From: Clostridiales bacterium
GTDB taxonomy: Bacteria > Bacillota > Clostridia > Oscillospirales > CAG-272
DNA length: 64,000 nt
NCBI GenBank assembly: GCA_022791195.1
Contig: JAAVYP010000055.1
Span: 22,039 to 86,038, forward strand
Direction: 5' to 3'
Shown here in pieces: positions 26,104 through 35,264 of this stretch. The notes beneath the pieces are model-generated. The model did no database searches and was not told where the DNA came from. It saw nothing but the letters and a program-made list of their open reading frames with translations. The translations under genes and the position numbers were made by a program. Positions within the stretch are counted from its first letter, which is position 1; the number at the start of each line of letters is the position of its first letter.

Positions 26104-27377
26104 TTTTCAAACCTCTTTAATATACTTTTGGCGTGCCCCTCCAACCCCTCTTTGAAGGCAAAGCCGGCCACATAATCCTTGGCCTTTTGCAGTGCTTCTT
26201 TGGTATAGCTGATATACTGTGTTTTCTTAATAAAATCATCCACCGAGAGGGGGGAAGAAAACCGGGCCGTGCCCGAGGTAGGCAGCGTATGGTTCGGGCC
26301 GGCGAAATAATCGCCGACGGCCTCGGGCGTATATTTGCCAAGGAAAATCGAACCGGCATTTTTGATTTTGTCAAGCCAGACGAACGGCTCGTCCAAATAA
26401 ACCTCTAAATGCTCGGGGGCGATTTCGTTTGCTATATTGACCGCCTCTTCGATATTGTTTACCAAAAGAATCCGACCGTTTGTATCGATCGAGGCTCTTG
26501 CAATCTCATGCCGCCAGAGGGCCGGAATCTGTTTTTCCAGTTCTTCAGAAACGGCATTTGCCAAAGAGCGGCTGTTCGTCACCAAAATCGCAGAAGCAAG
26601 CTTATCATGCTCGGCCTGTGACAACAGGTCAGCCGCGATGCGTGCCGGCTCGCCCGTTTCATCGGCAATCACCAAAATCTCGCTGGGGCCTGCGATCATA
26701 TCAATATCCACAACGCCATACAGCATGCGTTTTGCCGTAGCCACAAACACGTTGCCTGGGCCCACAATCTTATCCACTTTCGGCACGCTTTGCGTACCAT
26801 AGGCCAGCGCCGCAATCGCCTGCGCGCCACCCGCCGAAATCACCGTATCCACACCGGCCACATAGGCTGCTGCCAGGATAAAGGAGGGAATCTGCCCGTC
26901 CTTCGCCGGCGGTGTGGTCATCACCAACTCTTTCACCCCGGCTATTTTGGCCGGAATGGCATTCATCAGCACGCTGGAAGGATAGGCCGCCGTACCGCCC
27001 GGTACATACAAACCTGCCCTCTCAATCGGCGTGATTTTCTGTCCTAATACAACGCCGTCCTCTTTTTCCATCCGAAAACCATCCCGCACCTGCTGCTGGT
27101 GAAAGGCGCGAATGTTCTCGGCCGCCGCGGCCAGCGTTTCTTTATACACATCATCCTGGGCATGATAAGCGGCCTCGATCGCCTCGGCCTCGACACGAAG
27201 AGAAGAAAGACGCACTTTATCAAATTGTTCAGTATAGGCAATGAGCGCTTCGTCCTTGCCTTCACGCACACCCTCGATAATCGCGCGAACGCTTTCTTCA
27301 ACACCTGACTCAAGCTGAATATCCCTCGTCAGAATCTCGCTGCGCTCGGCTGAAGCCGCTTCGATTATTTTAATCAT
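26100..27377 (-). CDS. hisD: Histidinol dehydrogenase (HisD)
   Basis: This 425-residue NAD-dependent enzyme oxidises histidinol to histidine in two steps. Motifs are VPGGTAAYPSSVLMNAIPAK, the Zn site region AGPSEILVIADE and LLSQAEHD, and PNHTLPTSGTARFSSPLSVDDFIK near the C-terminus. It overlaps hisG by four bases. Confidence 0.98.
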   Translation of the reverse strand: MIKIIEAASAERSEILTRDIQLESGVEESVRAIIEGVREGKDEALIAYTEQFDKVRLSSLRVEAEAIEAAYHAQDDVYKETLAAAAENIRAFHQQQVRDGFRMEKEDGVVLGQKITPIERAGLYVPGGTAAYPSSVLMNAIPAKIAGVKELVMTTPPAKDGQIPSFILAAAYVAGVDTVISAGGAQAIAALAYGTQSVPKVDKIVGPGNVFVATAKRMLYGVVDIDMIAGPSEILVIADETGEPARIAADLLSQAEHDKLASAILVTNSRSLANAVSEELEKQIPALWRHEIARASIDTNGRILLVNNIEEAVNIANEIAPEHLEVYLDEPFVWLDKIKNAGSIFLGKYTPEAVGDYFAGPNHTLPTSGTARFSSPLSVDDFIKKTQYISYTKEALQKAKDYVAGFAFKEGLEGHAKSILKRFEK

Positions 27378-28000
27378 TTCGTTTCCTCTCTTTCTTGCAG
27401 CTTCGCCGCCATCGAATCGATCAACGCCCCTTTAAACCGGTAAGAGGCCTTATTGGCAATAAAACGGGCTGATATGGGCATGATTTTCTCGAACACCTTT
27501 AAGTGGTTTTCCTTTAAGGTGCCGCCTGTCTCTACAATATCGACAATGACATCGGAAAGGCCCAACAAAGGCGCAATCTCGATGGAACCGTTTAACTTAA
27601 TGACCTCAATCTCTCGATTAAGTCCCCGATAATAGTTCTTTGCGATGTGCGGAAATTTTGTGGCCACCCGCACCGGCCGGCCGGGATCCTCTCTGTAATC
27701 CTCTTTCGCGGCCACACACATATGGCAGCGGCCAAAGCCCAAATCCAGCAATTCATAAATATCATAATGGCCCTCGGCCAAAATATCCTTGCCCACAACG
27801 CCCACATCCGCGGCGCCATGCGCCACATAAATGGCCACATCCGACGGTTTCACCAACATATACCGCAGCCCCGCCGACGGATTTTCAAAAACCAGCTTGC
27901 GGCTCTCCTCTTTCATTTCCGGACAAGCAAAGCCCGCCTGTTCAAGCAGTCCATACACCTTGTCGCCTAAGCGTCCCTTAGGCAGCGCAATATTCAACAT
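27374..28000 (-). CDS. hisG: ATP phosphoribosyltransferase catalytic subunit, short form (HisG-S)
   Basis: This 208-residue enzyme joins ATP and PRPP in the first step of histidine synthesis. The start is ATG at 27998-28000 (MLNIALPKGRLG), the usual N-terminus; the frame continues 45 codons upstream into hisZ, without family similarity. It lacks the C-terminal regulatory domain of long HisG, so it needs HisZ for activity and feedback control, and hisZ lies 22 bases upstream. The PRPP loop DIVETGGTLKEN is present. Confidence 0.97.
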   Translation of the reverse strand: MLNIALPKGRLGDKVYGLLEQAGFACPEMKEESRKLVFENPSAGLRYMLVKPSDVAIYVAHGAADVGVVGKDILAEGHYDIYELLDLGFGRCHMCVAAKEDYREDPGRPVRVATKFPHIAKNYYRGLNREIEVIKLNGSIEIAPLLGLSDVIVDIVETGGTLKENHLKVFEKIMPISARFIANKASYRFKGALIDSMAAKLQEREETK

Positions 28001-28022
28001 ATTCTCGACCCTTTCTCTACCT

Positions 28023-29132
28023 TCAACAAGATATATCGCTAAGCTTGCCGCCCTCATAGCGGTAAACCTTTTCGGCCTTGATGCCGCCCTGCTCTCTTTC
28101 GACCCGCACGCGCAGCCCCTGTTCAGCCAAGGCATTTACCTTGGCAAGCAGTCCCTCGGCCGAGCCTTCGCAGAGAACGAGCACATCCACCGCTTTTGCG
28201 GTTTGGTTGGGATAATAATAATTGAGTCCGTCCAAATAAACGGCAAACCCAACCGCACATGCATTTTCGCGAATGCGACAGGCCAATTTATCGTATCGGC
28301 CGCCCGACAGAACCGGGCCGGGCGCGCCCTTGACATAACCCTTAAAAATCAGCCCGTTATAATAATCAATGTGATTCACCACCGAAGCGTCGAAGATGAC
28401 CTTATCGGCTAACGGATGATCCTTGATTTCGTGATACAGCCCGGCCAGCTCATCGGCAGCGGCCGTCATCTCAGGCTGACAGCACAGGGAACGAAGCGCC
28501 GGCAGCACATCGCCCAAGCGGCCGCTTAGCGACAACATCCCAGTCAGCGTATCGCACACCGATTCGGCTACCTCATGCTGCTGGCACAGGCTTTGCAGCT
28601 CATGCACGCTTTTTCTTGAAAAACAGCGGATTAGCTGTTTTTTCGTCTCCACCGGCAGCGCCAACCCATCCACAAAATGAGCCACTATGCCCATATGGGA
28701 GACGCTAAGCACAAAATCTTCATCAATTTCTCTAAGCGACAGCAAGGCCAAAAAGAAAAGCTCTGCCTGTGCGTAAGCATCAATGTCCCCCAGCACCTCG
28801 ACGCCGGTTTGCTTGATTTCACGATAATCGTGCGTCTCGTCCGAGATGCGGAAAACCGACTCGTTATAATAAAGCTTTGTCCGGCTTTCTCTGCTCATCT
28901 TTGCGTTTTTCACAATGGACAGCGTAATATCCGGTTTTAAGGCCATCAGCCGTCCGTCCGAGCTATTAAAGGCAATCATGCCCTCGCCCGGCATAAACTT
29001 GCGGTTATCTGAATAAAAAGAATATTCTTCAAACTTGGCCATCGAATATTTTTCATACGAATATTGTTCATACAGCGAGGAAAGAGACAACACCAATTGC
29101 TCTTCCTTCGCCATTCTTTTTTTTAATGACAT
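28023..29132 (-). CDS. hisZ: ATP phosphoribosyltransferase regulatory subunit (HisZ)
   Basis: This histidyl-tRNA synthetase paralog of about 369 residues forms a complex with short HisG and senses histidine. Class II synthetase-like segments are seen (SFYSDNRKFMPGEGMIAFNSSDGRLMALKPDIT region, ETHDYREIKQTGVEVLG, and a C-terminal GGRYDKLA). The start may be the ATG at 29132 (MSLKKRMAKEEQ) or the ATG four codons earlier; a GGAAAGG ribosome site lies before both. The first gene of the his cluster proper; tagA lies 65 bases upstream with no terminator seen between. Confidence 0.92.
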   Translation of the reverse strand: MSLKKRMAKEEQLVLSLSSLYEQYSYEKYSMAKFEEYSFYSDNRKFMPGEGMIAFNSSDGRLMALKPDITLSIVKNAKMSRESRTKLYYNESVFRISDETHDYREIKQTGVEVLGDIDAYAQAELFFLALLSLREIDEDFVLSVSHMGIVAHFVDGLALPVETKKQLIRCFSRKSVHELQSLCQQHEVAESVCDTLTGMLSLSGRLGDVLPALRSLCCQPEMTAAADELAGLYHEIKDHPLADKVIFDASVVNHIDYYNGLIFKGYVKGAPGPVLSGGRYDKLACRIRENACAVGFAVYLDGLNYYYPNQTAKAVDVLVLCEGSAEGLLAKVNALAEQGLRVRVEREQGGIKAEKVYRYEGGKLSDISC

Positions 29133-29197
29133 GTTGCTGACCATTCCTTTCCTGCAGCCTTTCTTTGCCGTCAAGGCACCTTTGCGTATACGATCGA

Positions 29198-29956
29198 TTA
29201 TTGAACCGGCTCTTTGCTTTTTGTTTTTTTACTAAACATCGTACCAATCAAAAAGCGGGGCAGTTTCATCATTCGTCCAATGCGGGAGGGCTGTTTTAAC
29301 AGCCGGTAAAACCATTCAAGGCCTAATTTGATAAAAATTTTCGGCGCGCGTTTGGCTGTACCCGCAAAAACGTCTAAGCTGCCGCCAAGGCCCATCATCA
29401 CATTCACCTGCAAACGATCCCGATTGGCGCGCATCCACTCTTCCTGCACAGGCACTCCTAAGCACACAAACAATATCTGCGCACCCGATTCATTGACAGC
29501 GGCGGCAACCGCATCGCTTTCGGCGCCCGTCTTTTCAAAATAACCGTCATGAACCCCGGCGATCATCAGTCCCGGATATTTTTCGCTCATCTTTTCGGCG
29601 GCCAACTCGGCAACGCCGGGCTTTCCGCCCAAAAAGAACACCTTATATCCCTTTCCTGCCGCTAAGCAAAGTGTTTTTTCTGCCAAGTCAACACCGGCCA
29701 CCTTGCCTTTGGCCAGCGGCGTTTTTAAAATCTTAGAGGCCAGAATCACGCCGCTGCCGTCCGGAATGATCAGATCGGCCGCGTTAATTAAATCATAATA
29801 CGACGGCTGCTCTACACAAAGCTGCACAATTTCTGAATTTGGGGTATGGACAACCCCCTTTTTTTCGCCCGCGATAAACCCGTCTACAATAGCCAGCGCC
29901 TCTTCCAGATTCACATCGTCAAACTGTACACCTCTGATCGAAATTTTTTCGCTCAT
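29198..29956 (-). CDS. tagA: WecG/TagA/CpsF family glycosyltransferase
   Basis: This 252-residue GT26 enzyme is predicted to transfer a ManNAc-type sugar to a lipid-linked GlcNAc in teichoic acid or polysaccharide synthesis on the inner membrane face. Family motifs seen are HTPNSEIV (37-44), IPDGSGV and [18 protein letters not shown], and [10 protein letters not shown]. It is transcribed ahead of the his genes from its own promoter (29991-30019). The C-terminus is basic, which suits membrane binding. The link to histidine synthesis is probably only positional. Confidence 0.88.
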   Translation of the reverse strand: MSEKISIRGVQFDDVNLEEALAIVDGFIAGEKKGVVHTPNSEIVQLCVEQPSYYDLINAADLIIPDGSGVILASKILKTPLAKGKVAGVDLAEKTLCLAAGKGYKVFFLGGKPGVAELAAEKMSEKYPGLMIAGVHDGYFEKTGAESDAVAAAVNESGAQILFVCLGVPVQEEWMRANRDRLQVNVMMGLGGSLDVFAGTAKRAPKIFIKLGLEWFYRLLKQPSRIGRMMKLPRFLIGTMFSKKTKSKEPVQ

Positions 29957-29990
29957 TCATTTTTCCTTTCACGCCTGTCTCTATTCGTTT

Positions 29991-30019
29991 ATTTTATCAC
30001 ACTGCATTGCTTTTTTCAA
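29991..30019 (-). promoter_or_regulatory. tagA (and perhaps his operon) promoter
   Basis: On the minus strand: -35 TTGAAA (30014-30019), 17-base spacer ending TGA, -10 TAAAAT (29991-29996). It overlaps the opposing rnhA promoter: its -35 lies inside the rnhA spacer. Confidence 0.65.
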
Positions 30020-30035
30020 GAAAATTTGCTACAAT
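30007..30035 (+). promoter_or_regulatory. rnhA promoter, leaderless
   Basis: TTGCTT (30007-30012), 17-base spacer, TACAAT (30030-30035). The predicted transcription start falls on or beside the rnhA ATG at 30042, and no ribosome binding site exists between the -10 box and the ATG, so the mRNA is probably leaderless. Confidence 0.65.
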
Positions 30036-30041
30036 AACCCC

Positions 30042-30491
30042 ATGAAACATGTATCAATTTATACCGACGGCGCATGTAGCGGCAACCCCGGCCCCGGCGG
30101 GTACGGCGCGATCATCGTCTATAAAGACACCGAAAAGGTTCTTTCGGGCGCCGAAGCAAACACCACGAACAACCGCATGGAGCTCACCGGCGTGATTGAG
30201 GCCCTCTCCTGTTTAAAGGAACCATGTCAGGTGACCATCACCACCGACTCTAAATATGTATCCGACGCCGTCACCAAAGGATGGGCCAAAGGATGGCAGG
30301 CAAACGGATGGCGCAAGGCCGATAAAAAGCCGGCGCTCAACAGCGATTTATGGGAAAAGCTGTTGCGCTTGTTAGAAACGCACGATGTTACTTTCGTCTG
30401 GTGCAAGGGACACGCCGGCCATCCCTACAACGAGCGCTGCGACCGCTTGGCGGTAGCCGGCTATGAAGCCTTAAAATCAGGAAAAAAATAA
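30042..30491 (+). CDS. rnhA: Ribonuclease HI
   Basis: This 149-residue enzyme cuts RNA in RNA-DNA hybrids in the cytoplasm. The active-site acids are Asp9 in [15 protein letters not shown], Glu47 in NNRMELTG, Asp69 in TTDSKYV and Asp134 in NERCDRLA, with the loop GHAGHPYN before the last. The basic protrusion ([13 protein letters not shown]) of the Escherichia coli type is present. The start has no ribosome site and probably sits at the 5' end of its mRNA. A strong terminator follows. Confidence 0.97.
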   Translation: MKHVSIYTDGACSGNPGPGGYGAIIVYKDTEKVLSGAEANTTNNRMELTGVIEALSCLKEPCQVTITTDSKYVSDAVTKGWAKGWQANGWRKADKKPALNSDLWEKLLRLLETHDVTFVWCKGHAGHPYNERCDRLAVAGYEALKSGKK

Positions 30492-30526
30492 AGTACTGCA
30501 AAGCCAATCTTTGCAGTACTTTTTTA
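30492..30526. terminator. Bidirectional intrinsic terminator between rnhA and pepF
   Basis: A perfect 12-bp stem AGTACTGCAAAG (30492-30503) with CTTTGCAGTACT (30509-30520), 5-base loop, followed by five or more T on the plus strand and preceded by an A-rich tract that serves the minus strand. Confidence 0.92.
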
Positions 30527-30529
30527 TAT

Positions 30530-32323
30530 TTATGACAGCAGCCCGTCCAACTCATCTACCAATTCACTAAACAGCGTGAGCGCCGACTGGATCGGGGCCG
30601 GCGAGGTCATATCCACGCCCGCTTCCTTTAGCAAGGTGATGGGGTCGGCCTTGCAGCCCGAGGACAAGAAAGAAAGATACTGCTTGGCGGCCGGCTCGCC
30701 CTTCTCTAAAATACGCTGGGCCAGCGCAACGGCCGCCGAAAAACCGGTGGCGTATTGGAACACATAAAAATCATAATAGAAGTGGGGAATGCGCGCCCAC
30801 TCGACCGCAATTTGCTCATCGACAACCATGTCGGCGCCGTAATACTGCTTATTCAGATCATAATAAAGCGCATTCAAAGCCTGCGGCGTTAATGTGGCCC
30901 CCTGCTCGCCCATTTCATTGATTTTCATCTCAAATTCGGCAAACATAGTCTGACGGTACACGGTGGTGCGGAACTGCTCTAAGAAATAATTGATCAAATA
31001 GGCCCGGCGTTCTTTATCCTCGGTATTGGCAAGCAGATATTTCATAAGCAGGACTTCATTGCAGGTAGAGGCCACCTCGGCTACAAAAATCACATAGTCA
31101 GCATACACAACCGGCTGATTTTGCTTGGAAAGGTAGGAATGCAGCGCATGGCCCATCTCGTGAATCAGCGTAAACTCGCTGTCCAGCGTCTCTTTATAAT
31201 TGAGCAGCACAAACGGATGCGGACGGCAGCCCGAAGAATAAGCGCCCGAACGCTTGCCCTGGTTTTCATACACATCAATCCAGCGGTTGTCAAAGCCCTC
31301 TTTTAATATCGCGCCATAGTCCGCGCCCAGGGGTGCAAGCGCTTTTATGCAATTCTCTTTGGCGGTTTCAAACGGAATTTTGACATCGGCACTTGGCACC
31401 ATAGGCACATAAAGGTCATACATGTGCAGCTCATCTACACCAAGGGCCTTTTTACGCAGATTTGTATACTTGACCATAGCGGGCAGATTTTTGTGCACAG
31501 TGTCGATCAGATTATGATACACCTCTGTCGGCACCTCGTTGCGAAACAAAGAGGCTTGCAGAGTTGAATCATAATTTCTGGCCTTGGCAAAAAAGATTAA
31601 CTGCTTGACCTGCGCGTCTAAAAGAGCCGCGCTTGTGTTTTCAAAAGACTGGTACACGCCATACAGCTTTTCAAAAGCATCCTTTCGTTTGGCCCGGTCG
31701 CTGTCATGCATAAACAGCATAAAGGTAGCATGGGTGAGCGGTTCCGGTCCCTCGTCTGTCATAACATCCGGAAAACGCAGGTCTGCGTCGCCCAGTTTCG
31801 AGGCTATATCGTCAGGCGCCCGGCCAATTTCACCAGCCATCGCCAACAATTTTTCCTCTGCCTCAGACAAGGTGTGCGGTTTCTCCCGTTCAATCAAATC
31901 CAAATATCGCTGATACACGGCAAGAGACGGATTTTCGCGCATAAACCGCTCTTTATCCGCTTGATCAATCGTCAATAGCTCGGGCACGGCAAAAGCCGTG
32001 GCTGCGCCAATTTCAACATAAAGGCTATAGGCACGGCCGACCATTTCGGTATACTTGCTTTGTGTTGTGTCCTCATCGCTTTTCAAAGAAGCATAGCGAT
32101 ACAAAGCCGCAGTCTTTATGCCAATCTCGTCATTCTCCTGCAAAAAGGCAAGCAGCGCCTGCCCGTCTTTGGCGAGCTTGCCGCGATAGGCGGCTAACTT
32201 TTCGGGATACTGCTTCGCCTCGGCATAGGCCGCTTCCCATGCGGCATCGCTTGCAAAAATATCCTCGGTCGCCCAGGTGTTTTCCTTTTGAACCTCATCT
32301 CGTTTGGGAATGGAATTTGCCAT
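30530..32323 (-). CDS. pepF: Oligoendopeptidase F (peptidase family M3)
   Basis: This 597-residue cytosolic zinc peptidase degrades oligopeptides. The zinc site HEMGH is at 388-392 with the third ligand Glu further on in FVAEVASTCNEVLL, and the substrate-binding YSSGCRPHPFVLLNY just before it. Length and layout are those of PepF. The ATG lies one base after the stop of the large secreted protein gene, so the two may be cotranscribed. The terminator at 30492-30526 ends the unit. Confidence 0.96.
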   Translation of the reverse strand: MANSIPKRDEVQKENTWATEDIFASDAAWEAAYAEAKQYPEKLAAYRGKLAKDGQALLAFLQENDEIGIKTAALYRYASLKSDEDTTQSKYTEMVGRAYSLYVEIGAATAFAVPELLTIDQADKERFMRENPSLAVYQRYLDLIEREKPHTLSEAEEKLLAMAGEIGRAPDDIASKLGDADLRFPDVMTDEGPEPLTHATFMLFMHDSDRAKRKDAFEKLYGVYQSFENTSAALLDAQVKQLIFFAKARNYDSTLQASLFRNEVPTEVYHNLIDTVHKNLPAMVKYTNLRKKALGVDELHMYDLYVPMVPSADVKIPFETAKENCIKALAPLGADYGAILKEGFDNRWIDVYENQGKRSGAYSSGCRPHPFVLLNYKETLDSEFTLIHEMGHALHSYLSKQNQPVVYADYVIFVAEVASTCNEVLLMKYLLANTEDKERRAYLINYFLEQFRTTVYRQTMFAEFEMKINEMGEQGATLTPQALNALYYDLNKQYYGADMVVDEQIAVEWARIPHFYYDFYVFQYATGFSAAVALAQRILEKGEPAAKQYLSFLSSGCKADPITLLKEAGVDMTSPAPIQSALTLFSELVDELDGLLS

Positions 32324-32324
32324 G

Positions 32325-34934
32325 TTACGATTCTCCTTCTCCTATTTGACCGACAGGTTTATCATCCGCCTCTGTCGTATTAAAATGTGTGTTCGTGTTC
32401 TCTTGCTGTACTGGCTCGATGCCCAGTGAAAGCGTCGCGCGTCTTACCGTCTTTTCTTCCTGCTTGGGCGGCACCACATAGACCTTCGGCTCGGTTTTCG
32501 GCATTTCAGGCACTTTGCGTGTCTCTGATTTCGGACGGACCGGCGGTACTTGTGGTTTCGGCGGTGCTGCCACCGGCTGCTCGGCCGCTTTGACGGCCGG
32601 ACGGGCCGGCGACGGCGCCGCTGCTCTGCGGTTATACCGATAAGTCATCTGATTATTCTCTGCCTGTATTTTTTTGGCTAAAGCCAGCCGATTTTGCTTG
32701 GCTCTGCGGCTGGTAACAATCATATAACGAATATATAAAATTAAAAATAGAAATAAAATAATGGCGGCAACCCAAATTAAAATGGTGAGAAACAAAGCTG
32801 ATCCTGCCATCGGAAAACGATACAGTCGGATATCCTTGGCCAGCAAGGAAACCTCTTCGCCCGGCGACTCAATCCGCAGGCTCAGATTCGTCAACGTATC
32901 TAATTCGGCTATCTCAAAAGCCAGGTCATGCCACTCGTTTGCAGACAAAGTTCCCTCTGTGCTTAAAACCAGATTCTCTTCACCCTTTTTGCCCGTTAAT
33001 GTGAGGGTATAGTTTACCTCTTCACCGGTTGCCTGGGCCATGAGTGTCATGTTCAGCACATCCTGCCCGGCAAGATCATAGCCATCAAAGTCTTTGACAA
33101 TGCCCGCCTTATCAGTCCCTGAACCGGCACAAAGAACAATGCCGGCATTGTTTAAAATCGTAACATGCACCGAAGCGGTCGCGGCATCGGGTCCAAAGCC
33201 ATATAAGCTGTTGTCAGTAAAATTGGCCAGGTAGGTACACTCGCTTCGCTCAGGTATCTTTCCGGTATAGGAAGCAAGCGCGGCATGGGCGGCAAAAAAC
33301 GAAGAAAAGTCACCCTGTGAGATGGCTGCAAAGCTTTCTTCATCCATATAGGTTTCCATGCGGGACTCAATTTCATCCGGCCCCAAAGCGCCAATATTTT
33401 GAAACGCAGTAAAAGCAAGTCTTGCCTTACCATTGTCGACCAAGCCCGTCCCACTGTCTTGTGTATCAAACGGAGCGCCATAGAACAAGGCAGAAATTTC
33501 TTCGATCTGATAGGCTTTATAATAAGCGCATACCAAAGCGGCCGCCTGGGCGCTCTGGGCAGAGATGGTAGAATCGCCGGCCGACACGCGAAAATCGCTG
33601 ATGATTACATCCCGCAAAAAACCGCCGCATAGCATGGCAGGCTGGGCGATATACTCAGCCATAAGCTCTATATTTTTCATGGTGATAAAAGGGGTATCAA
33701 AGGTATTATCAGCGAGCGGATCGGTCCAGAAATCAGCCCGTCCATCCGAAGCGCCGGCCGACAGCGCAAAACCAAACGGCACCGACGGCAGCACACTCAC
33801 AAGGCCGTCCATCACCTGCTTGGCCGAAAAGTCCAGCTCTTCGCTGGGCGTTTGTGCGGGATCTAAGACGGCCGACTGAAAATTGTTGCCAAACGAAACA
33901 TAAAAATCAATCTTGGGGCTCACCGACCGAAGCGCCCAGGACGTCAGTCTGACCGCGCGGGAAAGCGATGAAATAAACAGAGTGGCATTCGTTGGTCCCA
34001 TATAGTAATGCCCGCGGCCATCATTGACCGAACAGCCGAAAATAAAACCAGGCGCGTGGCCAAATGCATGATCGTCTCGGGTATAACGATCGGCCAAAAA
34101 TTCAACAAGCGCGCAGTACAAGTCGGTTCCCTGCTCACTTGTTGTATCCAAGGCATAAAATGACGCGTCTTTACTTTCAGACGAAGCGTACAAAACCTTG
34201 GCTGCGTCGGCCATATCCTCGACCGGTGCAGTTAACACCAGCTGCACATAGACCTCGATGCCCTGCTCCGACAAGGTGCGAATTTGATTGTCAAGGGTGA
34301 TTAATTTTTCTTTATCGACATAATACGTTTTGCCGGCATAATCGATTTTCTGTCCTTCATCCACACTGTCCGACACCAATTCGTTCAACGCCGCCCGGAC
34401 AATCGATTTTGATACACCAAGCTCACCTGTGACCTCGGTATCAGCATTCAAAATGCCGGCTTTGCCTGTCTTGCTCGCCGGAAAATTCCGCTCAGTCGCC
34501 AAAACCTCCGGATTGTCAATATAATGAGAGCCGCTGATGGCGGCATAGCCCTCGCCATCGCTGACTGCTAAAATATACTTGCTGTATTTACGGCGGGCGA
34601 TATCCTCGGCCAAATCAACTGTAAAGGACAGCTCTTTCTTGGCAACAAGTTCAGAAACCGGCGCTTTGGTGTTGATATCATCAAACTTTTCATAAGGCTT
34701 AAACTCAAATAAAAATATGCCGCAGGCTCCGTTCTTAGCCAAAAAAGAATCTGAAAGAGTTGCGTCAACAATGAGGGTTTCGCCGTCCTCTGACAAACAA
34801 GCCGATACAATCTCGGTCTCTGTTTCCTCTTCTGCCTGCACGCCTGCGCTGAAAAAAACAGACGTTCCCACACAAAGGCACAGTGCAAACGCGCATAATA
34901 AGCTGACTATTTTTTTATATTGATTCTTGATCAT
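32325..34934 (-). CDS. Secreted membrane-anchored protein, DUF5722-like
   Basis: This 869-residue protein has a signal peptide (about 1-34, cleavage near VQAEE), a long extracellular part, one membrane helix (about 712-742, TILIWVAAIILFLFLILYI) and a cytoplasmic tail of about 125 residues rich in Pro, Lys and Glu. The segment around 190-330 (ELGVSKSIVRAALNELV, GKTYYVDKEKLITLDNQI, then EVYVQLVL) resembles the uncharacterised DUF5722 family, which has a glycosidase-like barrel; I am moderately sure of this. A carbohydrate-binding-like beta region precedes the helix. Possible role: surface glycan binding or hydrolysis. The ATG has GAGG eight bases upstream and follows repeat site E. Confidence 0.55.
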   Translation of the reverse strand: MIKNQYKKIVSLLCAFALCLCVGTSVFFSAGVQAEEETETEIVSACLSEDGETLIVDATLSDSFLAKNGACGIFLFEFKPYEKFDDINTKAPVSELVAKKELSFTVDLAEDIARRKYSKYILAVSDGEGYAAISGSHYIDNPEVLATERNFPASKTGKAGILNADTEVTGELGVSKSIVRAALNELVSDSVDEGQKIDYAGKTYYVDKEKLITLDNQIRTLSEQGIEVYVQLVLTAPVEDMADAAKVLYASSESKDASFYALDTTSEQGTDLYCALVEFLADRYTRDDHAFGHAPGFIFGCSVNDGRGHYYMGPTNATLFISSLSRAVRLTSWALRSVSPKIDFYVSFGNNFQSAVLDPAQTPSEELDFSAKQVMDGLVSVLPSVPFGFALSAGASDGRADFWTDPLADNTFDTPFITMKNIELMAEYIAQPAMLCGGFLRDVIISDFRVSAGDSTISAQSAQAAALVCAYYKAYQIEEISALFYGAPFDTQDSGTGLVDNGKARLAFTAFQNIGALGPDEIESRMETYMDEESFAAISQGDFSSFFAAHAALASYTGKIPERSECTYLANFTDNSLYGFGPDAATASVHVTILNNAGIVLCAGSGTDKAGIVKDFDGYDLAGQDVLNMTLMAQATGEEVNYTLTLTGKKGEENLVLSTEGTLSANEWHDLAFEIAELDTLTNLSLRIESPGEEVSLLAKDIRLYRFPMAGSALFLTILIWVAAIILFLFLILYIRYMIVTSRRAKQNRLALAKKIQAENNQMTYRYNRRAAAPSPARPAVKAAEQPVAAPPKPQVPPVRPKSETRKVPEMPKTEPKVYVVPPKQEEKTVRRATLSLGIEPVQQENTNTHFNTTEADDKPVGQIGEGES

Positions 34935-34971
34935 TGATACTGCCTCATGTATTCAGATTTCTTCGCCAGAA

Positions 34972-35163
34972 CTGCAGAATCTCTGCAGTCCCGGACAAAC
35001 TTTCTAAGACAAGCCGCAAGGCCATCATAAAGAAACCGATCAACCGAAAGACTGTCGGTTTCGGCACAGCCGGAATATTGTCCTCTGTCGGACAACAAGA
35101 TAAACTTGCCAAGCTAATTTTTAATTTGCTTGTCTAATCTTATGATTTGCTTCTATTTTACCA
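34972..35163 (-). repeat. Leader repeat, site E, upstream of the DUF5722-like gene
   Basis: In minus-strand sense the element starts with TGGTAAAAT and GAAGCAAATC, then a related palindrome AAGCAAATTA/TAATT-GCTT region (35109-35132), AAGTTTATC (35098-35106), a hairpin TTGTCC/GGACAA (35088-35105) and further small stems (CCGAAA/TTTCGG near 35044-35063). A last hairpin CTGCAGA/TCTGCAG lies at 34972-34988. The outer stem is not closed, so this is a rearranged copy. No gene is seen in the 330-base gap 34935-35264. Confidence 0.55.
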
Positions 35164-35183
35164 CAGGCATCCAAACAATTCAA
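35155..35183 (-). promoter_or_regulatory. Site E promoter
   Basis: Minus strand: -35 TTGAAT (35178-35183), 17-base spacer ending TGG, -10 TAAAAT (35155-35160), directly before the GAAGCAAATC arm of the repeat. It would transcribe the DUF5722-like gene with a leader of about 215 bases. Confidence 0.6.
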
Positions 35184-35264
35184 GCCGACAGAGGAATCAA
35201 AAGCCGCGGTCCATGCCCACGACAAAAAAGGTCGGGACAATCGATCATAGATCAGGCAAATTCA

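Noticed and set aside
28001..28135. 45-residue N-terminal extension of HisG
   Set aside because: It overlaps hisZ and does not match HisG; MLNIALPKGRLG at 28000 is the family start.
29133..29197. Histidine T-box or attenuator before hisZ
   Set aside because: Only 65 bases, no T-box sequence, no His-codon leader peptide and no terminator hairpin seen.
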